From: Phallus indusiatus
Taxonomy: Eukaryota > Basidiomycota > Agaricomycetes > Phallales > Phallaceae
Assembly (NCBI GenBank): GCA_027605045.1
Contig: JAQFWX010000016.1
Coordinates: 1-64,000, forward strand
Reading direction: 5' to 3'
DNA length: 64,000 nt
Position numbers and translations under genes: made by a program. This document shows, in pieces, positions 1 through 14,212 of this stretch (position 1 is its first letter; every line of letters begins with the position of its first letter). The notes under the pieces are model-generated. The model searched no databases. It was not told where the DNA came from and saw nothing but the letters and a program-made list of their open reading frames with translations.

Positions 1-3000
1 AGGTATGTAGATAAGTGAGCAGTATCGTGACCATGAGCTTGCATACACTCACTGTATACCGTCAAATCAACCCGCTCCCAGTCCCAATGAACCCTTCAGA
101 AGGAGATTCGCTTTAACAACTCAGGTTCACCTCGATGGACATATCACTAACCAGAAGACCAACAAGAACAGTGCATTAACAACCAAGAAGGAGAGGGAGG
201 GAGGAAAAGACCCACCAGTCATATAAAAAGGGTAACACCAAAAAAAGGAAAATGCCAGAGATGATCATTCAATATATATCCTCAGCGTTCTTCCTATTTT
301 CGTTTGACAAAGCTTTGAAGGGAGAAGTCGATCTCGGGACAATCTGCATTTTTGTAAAGTCGTCCTGCATTAAGTCCTGCACAGTGATCAGAGTTAGGTA
401 TTTCTGTCGCATTACTTAATGAAGAACAAACCCCGGGGTTCTATATCCCTTGATATTTAATTTTCCACGGGGGACCCTCTCTCCTCTCAGGCTTCCCCTC
501 CCTTTCTTTCCTCTTCCTGTTTCTTCCCGTTGATTACCCTGAACAACAATAAATCAAAAACCATTCGAGAATTATTGAAAGAGATGGTAGGTCAACATAC
601 TAGTAAGCCTTAATATGCTCCATGCTGATCGGTGCTCCATTTCTTTGGAGAGGATCCACAAGGATTGACGGTAAATACCACTGGGAAACCGAGAACGATA
701 AGAAAAGTAAGGGACCGAATCCACTGGCGGTAATATGTCGAATGCTTCTGCAGACGCAGAGTAAGACAATAAAGCTGATTCGGAAATTATTTCAGACCCT
801 TTTCGGCCCCGTCGGAGGTCTAGTTTGAATGTGGAGGAGTGGGAGAGTGTGGAGAGGTGAGTGAGTGGGCGATGGGAGTCAAAACCTGGAATCCGAGGGG
901 AAACGAGAGAGAAGAGAGAGGTATCCAATCGAATACCCTGGTTGCGTAGTTGGTTGGCTGAGGGCTGGGGGATGATCCGTCCCACAACGTTATTGTCGCT
1001 GGCAGATTTGATAACGACAACGATAACCCTCACCTCAATATGCTAGACATAATTTACTCCACAAAAAAGCTGTAGCTTCTTCCTAAAAATAAAAAGTATT
1101 GACTATTAGGTATGTATGAAACACAGCGTTAAATGTCATGAGGTGCGACACTGGTTTGTCCCGCTCGCCGTTCCCAAGTTATGTGGTGACCCGCATACTA
1201 CCAAACAAGTTATCCGTTTCCTGACGGAGTCGTATAATGCGCCACACATAAGTATGATAAGATTGGCAGGATTGACAAAGAGGGATTGAAGGTAGGAGCT
1301 TGGATATTCGCAGCGTCTAGCTCGGGCGCGCGAAATGCGACTGAGGGGAGTCCGAGGGGGAGGAGGGGAAGCGATTTGGAACGCATTTACCCCCTCAATT
1401 CAGAAATTCAAATTATAATTTGAAATTTTCTCATGGAACTCCACTTACATACAACTTATCTACTGCTGGGTTCTCGTAATGCGGTTCCTTCTAATCTTTG
1501 ACGCTTTGCAAAACAAAACAAAAGTAGGAAACTCAATTCCCCAGTTGCATATATACCCTTTAATGTATCAAGAACCAACGACGACTACAATAAACATGAC
1601 TTTTTGAGTTCGAATACACTGCTGAAAACGTTGCTTTCTGGCGGTTGTGGCACTACTGCTTCCGGCGTGGTGATACACACATACACACACACGCATTTAT
1701 TTAATTACCGTGGAAGTTTGTTTCAGCCACGCATCAAGATTCATTTATCCTCGCAGAAAGCTATCACATGCATTACACTCTTAACGCTCCCGCTTAACGG
1801 GTTGAATCTCATGCGTTATTTCCTGCATTGATTTTAACTTAGAACGCAAGGACAGGACAGTACCGAATATTGATACTGAGATCCGTTAGGGCACGAAACT
1901 CCACATAAGCTAGAAAAAGATGACAACAAATATTCGGCTGCGTATTTTTTCTGTCGTAGAATATCAATCAATCTTGAATGACATGACGTTGAGAGAGCGG
2001 AGCACCTCATTCGTTCCCTAAGTCTTGATAATAATGTTACCCTGGAAACATATACCATCTTTCAAATTTACTTATGTCCCCTAAACACTACCATTCACAT
2101 GAGTCGGAAAGGTAAATGGAAGGTGTATTGGGAATTATGAATGCCACATACTAGTATACAGTTCCTACACAATTGAATTGTAGACTTAATATGCCAGACG
2201 TATAAGCGACAAGGCAATCGCAATCTCACGCTGAGGTTCAGGATTAATGCAGTGGCACATTGTGTGCCTTCCATCCATGTGCATTTATGTATTCTTTCAG
2301 GCCACCTATAACTCCAATTCAAACAGATAACATAGGAGAACTTGAAATTTGAGGAACTTATTCGGTACTTAACATGACATTCCACCCATCCACCTCACCC
2401 ACTCATTCATTCCAATTTCAAAAAGAAAGGTTATCTAAACAACAAAAAACTAAACTACGATACAACTCTCGGAAAGATCCACGACAGGCACTGGGACCTA
2501 TCCAGCAGTGGGCTCGCCGCATTCCGCACTGCACCACCCGTGACTCCCACCGCCCGACGAAAATACTGCCAGGGAAAGGTGAACCACACAGACGCAATTT
2601 ACTGTAATAAGCTTGGTGTGCATATCCCGCCGCTCCTGCACAGCCCATTTTGTTTGCTTTCTCCATCGGCTTTTCCCCTCAGCCTAATTAGTACCCGATA
2701 CATATGCGTTCTCCCTTTGTTTACTGTACAAAAAAATTGTTTTCCTTCCCTGGATAAGTAGAGAAGTAAGGTGTAAGATGAATTCAGGTTTTCAGGGTTT
2801 ATCTAGATTTACCTAAAACCTTAATCAGGCATGGCACCGGTGTGGATGGCCTGTCTTTCTAATTCCACCCCGTGATCTATATTTAACTTCCATGACGAGA
2901 TATTAGTAGCGATATGGAATTCTGGTCGGCTGCTCTCTCTCTCTTGCTTTGTCGATTTTATATTTGGCGCTATAATGTATGTGTCTGAGTTTTGTTCCAT

Positions 3001-6000
3001 TTGTTATTAGACTTGGGAGATTCCATGCCCGAGTGTGCCGATACCAAGCAGAACTTCTCCTGTATGAGACGTATCAAGGGAACTCAGTACTAGGGCGGCT
3101 GATTTTCTGGTTTTCTCAATCACCAACAGATACTGCTACCCTCCTCAATTTCTTTCTCCAGATTTTAACACAAATACTCTGTTGTGTATTAATTTCCAGG
3201 ATTGGTTCCCTAAGTTGAGACAGCCCGGAAAACTTGCCCGAGTGGGTTTTTGATATGACTGCCTGTCATAAGCATCAACTCAATAATATTTGAAAAAAAG
3301 AGAAATATAGTGGATGTAAACGCCTGAGAATCTGGGGATAAACATTATAACATTTGATTGAGTTCCCTAGCGTTTTTCTCTTCTCATGAAGGCCGGAAAG
3401 AACGGACGTTCAGATCCACCTACGGTATCTCGTAAGTTCTGAGAAACTAAGAGAGATACAGAGATTCTTCCGAATTCCATATCTCGGATTTATTTTTCCT
3501 GTTTCTTGGTCATCATATCATACATTCTTCTCATACCTGACACCTCCCATTCAAAAGAATCATTGGCGCAGTCATCGAAGATCCGATCATCATGTGCAAG
3601 CCCAGTATAACAACTGTCAGTGTTAGTGCCTTTCCTTTCCCTCATTACTGGCTGCATTGCTTAAGGTTCAAAGTGGATCTTTGTGTATATCTTATGTTAT
3701 TATTTGTGAGCGACCGTATATTGAGAGTGCTTCATCGGAACATTTGGTGGTCGAATTTCATAGATTGGGGGACGATCACACCATCCTGTCTTCTTGCGCG
3801 CCTTCGTGTTGAGCTATAAACTTGAGAATATTTCAGTCTTTATTTATAAGTTGTTTGCTCCAAACAACCTGATAGGATATTACAATATGCTGTGTATTTA
3901 TACTAAGTGACTTGGCTAGGGGTATCACTGTAACCTATCTTGAGACATAGTGCATAAGTAAGAACCCCGGAACATGTTTCATCCGTGACATATCTTTATC
4001 ACTTTGAGATGTGTTTTTTTCTCGTTCTCTTCCTTTTTGTATTGTATTTGAACTTACATATTGTCGTTCATTAGAACGTTGAGGAAACCCGCTGGAACCC
4101 GGTCGGAACTCGGGCCTCGGGGGTAGGAGCAATCCCCTTAGTCACTTGTCTTCTCGATTTCTCTATTCCAATCTTATTTCAAGAATAATGATATTTACAA
4201 TAATGTATACCATGATATTATGGGCTCGATGAAGGCACTATCGCTGAAACATATAAGGAGCGAAATAGGAAAAAACCCCTCACGCTCACGCCATGCTTGA
4301 ACTATGGACCGGACCTGTCGACGACCACCGTGACGACCTCTCAGGTCGTGATGACTCACTTGGCATACCTCAAGAAGAAAACATCCCTCGCGGTCGGAGA
4401 ACTAAGGAACGGAAAATGAGAAAAGAGATGGGAAGAAATATAATGCCGTTTTGTGAAGTTGGGAACTCGGGCTATTTTCTCACTTAGACTACGTCCGTTA
4501 ATACGGCGTACGGTATTATGGGACAGACAATCAGATATCGCCAGTTCCTGTAGTATCTGTTATACCTATGGGAATAAAGCGCACGGTCTGACCTGGGGAA
4601 ACCCGACGGAGAACAAACTGATCATTAACACAGGCACACGGCGTCCACTTGATCCTACAAAAACCGCCTGTTGTCTCGTAATTACCCGCCCACATGCGAC
4701 TTGAATTCCGAGGGTTTGGAGGCGCAAAAACCAAAAGTCCCCGTTGTTTCTCTTAAGACTATCGCTGTAAAAGTGGCGCATGCGTAGTCCCAGACGGGCG
4801 GCAGGGCGCGACTTCTTCTATCATTGGCAAAGACAGAGTTCTTCTGATCGCTTCGTCTCGTTACCGGGTGCCGATTACCCGAGAAATTTTCCAAAACCGT
4901 TTGCAAATCCCTTCAGTTAGAGGCTTTTTGAAAGGGAACTCAAGAAAGGAACCGTAAGGGGAGGAGTCCGGCCGGCAGCTGTGAGCGATTCAACGCTTGA
5001 ACGGGACACGGATGACGGGACGCACGGGTGACGGAACGCGGGTTCTTCCAGTGGCGGACGGTGAACGGCAGACGCAACTCGACGATGGGAATGATGAGCT
5101 TTAATCGACATCACGTCGGCAGTCGGAGAGAAAAAGCGAATAAGATCGCAATGTCGGAGTCTATAGAGCGGGATGATCGCCTTACAGGTAATCAACAACG
5201 ATTATATTCCACACGGTCACCAAACGGGATTGACAAAGGGTGCTTGGGGAGAGAACTGTGGACCGTTGTCCAACCAGTTAGGCGTTAATCTCAAGGTACA
5301 ACCAGTTGCCTTCTCTTCCTTCTCATTTTTGCTTCTAGTGAATTTGTTCCCTCAGACTTATCCGCACGCGCTTGTAGAATAATCATAACCTTTTAGTAGT
5401 CTTCGTCTTCCATTCTGCCACCGTCCCCTGCTTTAATCTGCCAATTCAACCGTATGTATACTAATACCAGGGACTAATGACTTTCAGGGCTTTAATTCTT
5501 GGCGAGATCTTACAAAACGCAATAAAGATGCATTTTTTGCATCCTTTCGTCCAATAATTTTGTTTGCCGTTACTAATGAGCTTGGCTGGTATACTAGAGG
5601 GTCTTCTGAGGTACGTGTGGGAAGGGAAATACGTCATTTTGAATTGGGGAATCCAATAATTCCCTTCTCGTCCTACCTGCAGCCGACGATTTGTGAGAGT
5701 TCGTGAAGTCGGTGACAGCCTGATATGCCTGAGAGTCGTTTCTTTCTTTGTAGAAGGGAACCATTGTGGCAACTTGCCAACTTTAAAATTAGGAATTAGG
5801 AGATGATATCAAACATGGAATGCCATCTCCAAGTTCACATGTTATGTTATTTGACACTTCCTTCCAATGGTGCTCCGGTGGAAATCCTTGATCATCTCTA
5901 TAGAGTTAAAACTAAGGTTAACTTGAAGTGTGCTTACTTTTTTTCAATCATCATTTAAGTTCCCAATGTTTTGATTAGAGTCTGTGCCCATTGATCTTTG

Positions 6001-9000
6001 GCACTGAGTCCGGTATCTTCCGCGTTGCCCACCATAATTGACCTCCAGTTTCAGTCCAGCTGCACTCCAGCATGTGAATGAACTTGCATTGTGAAAAATC
6101 GGTCTGTATGCCATGCCGAAGCAGAAGAACAAAAAACGTCAAAACTGATAGCTGATATTGATGGCCAAATAACATCGACGTTATCTGGACCCCGCAACGG
6201 TTCAATGGACATACGATATTCAATACAATAGAGCTTCCGTCTCAATAGGTACTGAGGTGCCTAAGCACGTTGAAATGGCTATCGCTTGCTTTGGTATGAA
6301 TATAGCTTTGAATTCAAGGCCGTCGGTAAGCTTATATGCATGTGCACTATTAATTTCGACAAAGCTTTCGTCTCAGGTAAATTGTTAAGGTGAGCGCATC
6401 AGCCAAGGTTAGCCGATGTTGTGCCAGAGTATAAATCATTCACTATAGCGAGATAGGTCTGACAAACCCAAAAAAATAAAAATACAATGGGTTAGAATTC
6501 ACGCTGGTGCAATTCACACCAATATGAATGGTGCTTAAGTCTGGCACTGATTGAACTTAATTGTACTTTGTATCTCCTTTCTCCTCGCGCGTGTGTATCT
6601 TACTGTCAATCTGTCCATTGAGAATGCGATACAGTTTGGCAAAAGTTGGCGATAGCGTGGTGACGAACTTGGGGCAACCGCAGGTTGGTTTCCAGAGGGC
6701 TCTGATGCGTAGTACAGTAACCTTCCTTCGAGAAAAAAATAGTCAAATCTTTCAAATAGGCTCATTGCTACCCCTAAAACAACCACAGAACAATCTGTGA
6801 ATATGAAATAACAAAAGATATGTGGTCAGTATTTACCCAAAGGAAGCTGATCAGAACTCAAATACGGGATTGGCGACCGGGATTTTATTTTCATCTCCAA
6901 AGAGATACGTGACGAATGCCGGCCTCGCCATCATCTTGATTACGTTTTCTTGTCGAGCCCGAGTATAGGGAATATCATTGGGCGCTGTGATTGTAAAAAA
7001 TTTTCAGAAGGATTCTACTGATGACCGGTAGCACCTAAACTTCGCTGCTATCTACATGCCCAGAATGGCACAAACGAAGTTGACTCATCTTTTACTTGCG
7101 CTGATGGCTTGCAGAGTGGCTTCGGATAGGCCCGACGTGACTAATCTTTCGGTCTGCGAGAGTAAATATATTTGGCAACAATACTAACCATAGAGAAGGA
7201 ATTGATATAAAAGGATAGTTCGGTTGTGAGCACTGCATATGTCATCTGAAAGTGTCTTTCCTCATTTTCCACTTGTATATACAAAAATACTGTACTTGCC
7301 GGATATAGAAACGGCTCGTGACTTATCGCGGCCTCGATTAACATCAGCCGATGGTGCCTAAAGAAGGTGCGCTTCGAATTCCTGGGATGACCGCTTTGAG
7401 CAGAATAAGCCAAATGCATGAGATAACACCTGATAACACCCATCAATATCATGCTACATATATAGCTAAGGTATAGAACAAATCGCACCTATCAATGACC
7501 TCGCAATTGACGTAGTCTCGCGCCAGCGGAACATCTCTGTGTGCTATAATTAAATCGTTTACATTGCCTTCAATAGTCATTTGTGTACAGCGCCGTTCAT
7601 GCCCTGAAGTACGGACGTGCCTCACTTGCACTCGCTCGTTAAGCCTCTGCTATCTCAATACATACGGACGAATGGCTTACCACCTATTAATTGCTAAGCT
7701 TTAAACAACGTGAAATCTTGACAGGATCAGACAGTTCTTAAAAATATGGTTGTCGATATTTCATTGTGCCTTTCGGGTCTGAATAAACGGTTAAAACGCA
7801 TAATTACTTGTTGATGTCAAGATCCGGGAAATCATAACAAGCACATAAAAGTGGAACCTCGTCCAGAAAAGATTAACTTTCCTGGAGAAAGAAGCATTCT
7901 TTGGACTTAAACCGTGTACTGACAGATAGATAGGTAAACAACCTAGTAACAGTGAACTTATCGAGCTACAACTTTCACAGAAGTAATCTGAAGTAACCTA
8001 CCAAAAAGCTGTACATACGCAACTCAATTGGTGACTTGCTTGGGAACTCCGACACCGGAGTGATGTAATTGGGTTAAATATCAAAAAAAAAGCCCCAATA
8101 ACCCATTTCAATCAGATAAATATGAAGTTGATTGAATTATTTATTGTGTTAAAGCTGTCGAACCTTTTTAGCCAATTCTGCAGGTAGCAGTCTGCCTTGC
8201 CGATGGGGAAGTAAGAAGCTAACTATAGTGGTTAGATGGCAGTAAGCATTACATCAACAATTGAGTTGATACTGATCGAAAAGACACACAACCTCATAGT
8301 ATTTCCAATGTGGTCTGGTATCTGATGCAACAGGGAGAAAAACAATTACGAGAACATTCAGACTTACGTATTATATCATCTTGGTTTGAGTTTAGTGGTT
8401 GTCGACGGTCAACGTGGAGGACTGACAAACATCTGTAACATGAGTGGCATGGCTGATGAATCTATGTTCGGAAACAAATCAGCAAAAAAAAAAAACAAAC
8501 TTAGCGGTTGTTTAGCTAAGAATGTTCTGAGACAAACTGCAAATTCGTAGTTTGGATAGATCTTCCGAGGCCCGATAGATGTTGATATTAATAATGCTTT
8601 ACGCATCATATGAAAGAGCTTCTTATTTAATTATGACATATCATTTACCTATCAATACCATGTCTTCGGCCTAACAGTGCCGCACAGTATTTCATATTTA
8701 TCTTGAACATGGCAACACAAAATGTGTATTCCAATAGCCTGTATGAGATACAAAGACGATAAGGATTTGTTGAAGCTTCGAAATAAATGGCGAATCTTAC
8801 AGTTAAATACCAGGTGTTACAGGGTCGGAAAAATCCTGACGTGATCTAATCGCGGCGGATGTTGAAAATGAAACGAGTGACATTGAGTGATTTGGGGCAA
8901 ATCCCCACATGCGTATCATACGACTGTGGCGTTGGCCACTTCACCAAAACGATAAAAACTCCGACGTTCAGAATAACGATGATAGATGCATTTCTATGAT

Positions 9001-11230
9001 GAGAAAATCACATTACAATGTCTCAAAGAGGCCGCTCATTCCTGACTCTGAATATGATGGCGTCAGCCAATAAAACTACGAAATGGGAGACGTACTCTTA
9101 AATGAATGGTATTAGGAATATCCCGAGGAATCATTTGTGCTGGAGTGTTCAGTTATCATTGGTGATAATTATACCATGATCAAGAGTGGATCGTTGACAG
9201 ATGTTCTAGTTCCGAGTGCACGGAGTTGGTCACTGTCAGGAGTTGGTTTTGACCTGTGCAACGATCTTCCAAAAGGTTCATAAAATAGTTAATATAGGGA
9301 TAGCATCCAGTAAGACAAACGTGATACATTTTGCTCGCAGAAGCAAGCACAGGTTTTCATTCCCTTGGGCGACATTTTGCAACTAGTTGCTAAAATCACA
9401 GCCGCCCACGCAGCTTTCGCACGCACTTGAAGCCTTCCACTTTGTTCTCTGTTTTTCATGTCTTTCAAATCTCTTCTATAAGTATAGCCTACCTATGAAA
9501 CAAAAGAATCGCTGAATATGGATAGAACACAGGATCAGCAGCAGGCACAGTATACTTTTTTATACATCGAACAATGTGACTATCTCTCAAAACCCAATCA
9601 AGGCTACCATGGTCCTTCTTTTCCAAGCTTCCTCGGCGCAAAGCCACGCTCTGGGATCCTTATTAATCATATTCTTCGACAAAATGATATAGGTGTATAC
9701 CTTACCCCATACTGAGGCGAAATCACTCATCAGATCTCTTTCAGTCCGCAAACCTAATCTGAACCTTCTAAACGCGACCATCAGTATTTAGGTATGCAGC
9801 TAATCCTCACTAATGGGCCTATGGTTCATTGTATTGAATGGTACGCCATGAAAATGATAGAATCAAGCTTGAACTCGCTCTCCCACCAGGCGCAAACCGG
9901 ATACGTTAAGCGATACTCCTGTCTTCGATAAAGTAAATAACAACCCCCTGCAATCATTGCCCCAGATGTTGTTGTCTCGTTGATTGGTACATTTCAGGTC
10001 TCCTGTCCCTAGCTTAGCTCAAGTTTGTCGCCTCTTGCTCTATTAGATCAATAGACCGGCTATGTCCAAGAAATGATGCGTTCTCCGATATCTTGGTGAT
10101 TTAATTAATGAATAGCTCATAGGTATTCGCGCAGGGGAGTTTACCTCACAATCGCGATCAGAAGCGAAACTCGAATCAACGGCTGAGCTTTGCATCTTTC
10201 TCTGGCCAAGATTTGTCTTTAAAAGGCAATGGACTGCGTTTCGCAGCGTCTCAAAATCAAGAAGTTCAAAATAAGCTGCTTTAATCAAGAGGATTCGAGT
10301 GGATTTCTGTGTTCTCTGACGTCGTGAATCCTTGGCGGCTTGAGCTACCTAGTCCGATACCGGTACTTAACGTACTTAACCCAACCGCGTGTCAATTTCC
10401 GGTTTACATATATATCGAAGGATGATAATTGTTCTACCGACAACTAGGATAATTTTATAAGTTGAACAGCTAAATCAAAAGTCCTTGATCGGAGCTTGCC
10501 TAATAACTTCCTGCCTAGGCCTAGGCCTCAGGACATCTTAAGATTGCAATATCTCGTAAGATCATGCGTGCCCTAGTTGCGCGCCCTGATGACTACGAAT
10601 ACGGAAATCTGTTGCTGTACAGTATATTCGACCAAATTTGGCTTTGATTTACTAAACAATTGATTCTTGTTTCATTGAGGCACCTTCCGGCTCCGAACTT
10701 TCAAGAAACAAATTGTCACAGAATTTAGTGCCCACCGGGTGACATATGTGGTTGCATGTTACGCGCTGCACTCCGGAGATCACACAGCACAGAGACATAA
10801 TGTACGTATATTTACCCATAAGGCAACGGTACGTACATACGTTTTTAGAAAGCAGCAAAAATAAAGAAGAAAATCATGGACTGAAGGATCTTATCGATCC
10901 TTCGTCCGAATCGTGGCGTTATTGACGGTCGTAATTCGTTAAAAATCGTGACAGTGGAAGAGAGAGTGACAATGGGCAATGAAAAAGAAAAAAGAGAGAT
11001 TAGGTCAAAGAGTAGATAAATGAATAAAGTCCGATTCGTGAAAGTTTCAGCTTTCCTCCGTTTCTTATTTATCCCTTGTAAAAACCTGAAACGCCAATTT
11101 AACACAGTATGTAATAAGATGAAAATAATAAGAAATACCTTGAGAGTACGGACCCTGTAATGCTGTATAATGCTGTACACGTTTAACATACCGCCAGTTG
11201 ACGAAGAACATGTACATCTGAATCAAAATA
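1..11230. other. gene-poor region, no supported gene
   Basis: I see no coding region I can support here. Open frames are short, overlap on all strands, and show no recognisable domain or consistent exon series. The least random-looking stretch is 7141-7631 on the minus strand, where two adjacent hydrophobic frames (115 and 60 codons) could be relics of a membrane-protein gene, but neither has a family signature. The block at about 4.08-5.05 kb is richer in GC than its surroundings without an obvious gene. No tRNA or rRNA was recognised. Confidence 0.55.
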
Positions 11231-12083
11231 TTAAACACAACATGGGCGGAGAAACTTAATGGGAATTACCAGCATAATCAAGTTGATCACTATGCAAACA
11301 ATGAAGACAGTGTTCAATTGCTGGAAGCCTCCTTTACAAAATATGGCGGGTAGAGTTGCAGGTGGAGTTGGTGAGATCGTTCCAGGCGGAGGTTGATCTG
11401 GAGATCCAGAGAACAATTGACCGCCATCGTTGCATTCGGTAATGATATCGTTTTGGCTGAGCGCACGGATAGAAATCAACGTAATGGTTTAGGGTTAAAT
11501 TTTATATGTACGTACCCTCTTTGAAGCTCGACAATCATCGCGATACCTCCGATAGCAGACAGCACGATCGCAAATGGCCATGCAAAGTTACATACCCGGG
11601 AAAAGAGGTATGATCTGCTTAAAAGAGCGATAACATTTATTACAGCAACCGCAGCAATAGCCATTGATAAGCCGCCAAAAAGGCTCCTACATGTCATAAT
11701 GAGCGGTTAAAGCAATCCTGAAAGATGCCCAACAACTTACCACTCTGGATAGAAACTAAAGAAGAAAAATTGGCCATATTTGAAAAGAATGACGCCGCCC
11801 ACGATGTCGAGGATCTAGAAAAGAAAAAGCCGTCTGAATAAGGCTCCTTTGTAAGACAAGCGATAATCTTGAATGGACGTACGGCGATCACGGACCCAAG
11901 GGCAATTGCACCAGCTCGCTGAACATCAAACATCAGGAACACACCTCCCTCAAATAAAATAATAGAAGTTTAACATACCAGAGGGAATATCAGTAAACAG
12001 TTATCGCACCTACGTATGACGACAGACGAAGCAGATGAGATAAGCGTTCAATAGCTCGGATCAAAAAGGGAGACATACCACAT
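11231..12083 (-). CDS. small four-helix membrane protein (unknown function)
   Basis: A short protein with about four hydrophobic helices, reconstructed from five exons. The first coding exon is only five bases (ATGTG, 12079-12083), joined to exon 2 (11979-12009) to start MWCDNCLLIFPL; the next exon continues RAGAIALGSVIA. Later introns end at good GT-AG sites and keep frame. Between helices 3 and 4 there is a loop with two Cys and a Pro-rich SPDQPPPGTISPTPP segment; the C terminus is a short tail ending in CC. The pattern (CxxC near the start, P-L-R-A-G at helix 1, four helices, one long loop) resembles the MARVEL/tetraspanin-like four-helix proteins common in basidiomycetes, but I cannot name the family. 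It lies about 400 bp downstream of, and on the same strand as, the DUF6533 gene, so both may act in the membrane. Function is unknown. The tiny first exon is the least certain part. Confidence 0.65.
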
Positions 12084-12499
12084 TGTTCCCTATTTTAGTG
12101 ATCTTTTGAATAGCTTGGGAAGGTCGTTAAATTGAAGGGAAATACAAAGAAAAAGGAAAGGAACTAAAGAATGAAATGGAGGAAAGTGAGAAAGAGGAAA
12201 CACACGTGGGGTGGGAACGAAGGGAGCCGTGACCGTAACGCAGGGGGACTGTCGGGAATACCCCTGGAGGGAAACTCCGAAGCTTTTGCTAATTTGAATG
12301 TGAGAAAACGCGAGGTTCACAAGTCTTTGTGGTGAATATTTTTTGAAAGGAAAAGCTCTCTATATTTTAATTTTGTTTTATAAATTTTCCTTGAAGAACG
12401 ATTCAGGCATAGTCCCGAGTGGTTGGTTTACTAGAAAATACTATGATATACTTTTTACATACAAATCAAAAACCATTGTCATTCAGCATAACTTGAACA

Positions 12500-14212
12500 T
12501 CATGCAGGAACCTCGGCCCCATCTTGAATGACTGATACCGGGTCGTCCATATCATCTAGAGATTCTATCTCGCTATTTAGATTGTGATCCAATTCTACAA
12601 GAAATGACTGGTGTATGTGTTGTCCCAGATCACGAATTGATCGAATAACGGGTAAATCGTTGGTTTGAATTGTTGAGTTATTAGATTGTCGAAGATCTAG
12701 TGTGAAATCGGCGACAAGGATTCCCGAAAGACTAGGAAATGATGTCAAGTCTGGTGTTTCAAGGAAAATATAGTCATGATTCACCTGCTTTGCACATTGG
12801 CTATTGCGGCTACTGCCACGGTCTAATCAGTAGGGACTATAATCAACGTTTGTTCGCTCCCTTGAAGGAACGGACTTACAGAAATAAACTGAAGAAACAC
12901 GATTTAGCTACAAAGGTAACTGCCATTAAATAAATACTTACTTGTTCAACAATAGTGATAGTTAAGGTAATAAAAACTACGAAGCTTCGGTCCAAAATTG
13001 CGTGAGTATATGCGGCATGCAATATGGTTTAACCGGACACTCACAAAAATCTTGATACAACTTCAAAATATGAAACCGAATAAACAATCAGAACAACTTG
13101 AATAAGGTTGTTATACTTACTTTGTTCGAAAAGTACGGAAATGAGGTCATCCTTCTTATGAATATCTGTGTTGCGTTTCAAGTGCCATGTATCCCAGACT
13201 TTGTGCAAGGACACCCCAAACATGAGGAGATCCGTAATAATGATAAAGATATTCCCGAGAAGAATTATCAATTTTTTTTCAGGAGAAGCTTCGGTTTTGT
13301 TTAGGAAGTCAAATTTCTTAATGAGAGGCGTCGTAACGTACAACTAGCATATGAAGTCTTGATTTTGTGCAGCACAAGAAACATAGCGTGAGTTACTAAC
13401 CTTGCACCAGCGAGGCATCCATTGAAAGCTACGATATCTAGGGTGATGTGGAAGTTTGGTATGTTTCAACGCTGATAGAAAAATAGAACTCTTACTAAAT
13501 ATATTTAGGATTACTGAGGAAAGGAAACCGAAAGACAAGGTCGCGATCACGAGTTTATTTCCTCGAACAAGTGGGTATGTCCGAGCAATCAATAAACCTT
13601 AGAAATAATTGTGAATAGATCCTATTTGATCACTATTCCCAGTACCTACCTTGAACACCGATATGTGATAAAATTGATATCGCGTTAGTCAAGTCGTCTA
13701 TTATATTGCACGTTCTTCAATTTATTCAGCTTCCGAGTCCAAATGCAATGGGAGCACAAATCCTTACTTCAACGGCTAGAAGAAATGTATTGAAGATGAA
13801 CATGATTGATTATTGTTGAGCGTATTGGGCCTACCACAGTCATCGGTAAAAGGTTGATTACTAGAAGGAGTGCTACATTAAGCAGGGTGGCATACCGCGC
13901 AAGAGCGTAAAGTATAGTCGGAAGACTGATCCGCTTAAGCCACATGAGCTCAATTTCTTGGAAAAGTTTGAGAATCGTTGAATATAGAAGCATCGCTGAA
14001 AACTCGTTGAGCGTCGATGATGAAGCGCCGATTAATGTTCAGCAAACTTACTTGTGGTACTGAAAAGAACTAGGTCGAAAACATAACTGTTATTGGTCGT
14101 CAATTATGGAAGGTCAAAATAAAATCAACTGTACACCTAACTTGTCATAGAGTTCTTCAATCAAAGCTTCCGAGGCGCCGGGCAGATTGGTTGCGTCGTT
14201 TGAGTTGTTCAT
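12500..14212 (-). CDS. DUF6533-family membrane protein
   Basis: Integral membrane protein of the basidiomycete DUF6533 family (about seven helices, function unknown). The start is MNNSNDATNLPGASEALIEE at 14212. Exon 2-3 encode YVFDLVLFSTT and then the hallmark block with LFQEIELMW and ALARY, matching the family N-terminal signature (E-x-E-x-x-W, then R-Y). Further exons give CNIIDDLTNAISILSHIGVQ, a helix GLLIARTYPLVRGN, then NIFIIITDLLMFGVSLHKVW, a short exon VSRFFFVVFITLTITIVEQ, and the C-terminal exon (stop at 12500) with the family-like LVADFTLDLRQSNN and an acidic tail. Introns are 45-70 bp. The splicing near 13.34-13.50 kb is unsure: the exon homologous to FNGCLAGA in the related gene leaves a phase that does not fit the next exon, so either an alternative splice or a lesion is present. 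A paralogue lies at the right edge of the window. Confidence 0.8.

Noticed and set aside
572..1033. 153-codon open frame on the minus strand
   Set aside because: Low-complexity overlap with frames on the other strand, no domain, no convincing promoter or intron structure.
7141..7488. 115-codon hydrophobic frame on the minus strand
   Set aside because: It could be a relic of a membrane-protein gene, but I find no family signature and the flanking exons do not join.
10500..10535. Palindromic run CCTAGGCCTAGGCCT
   Set aside because: Short, isolated, no associated feature.
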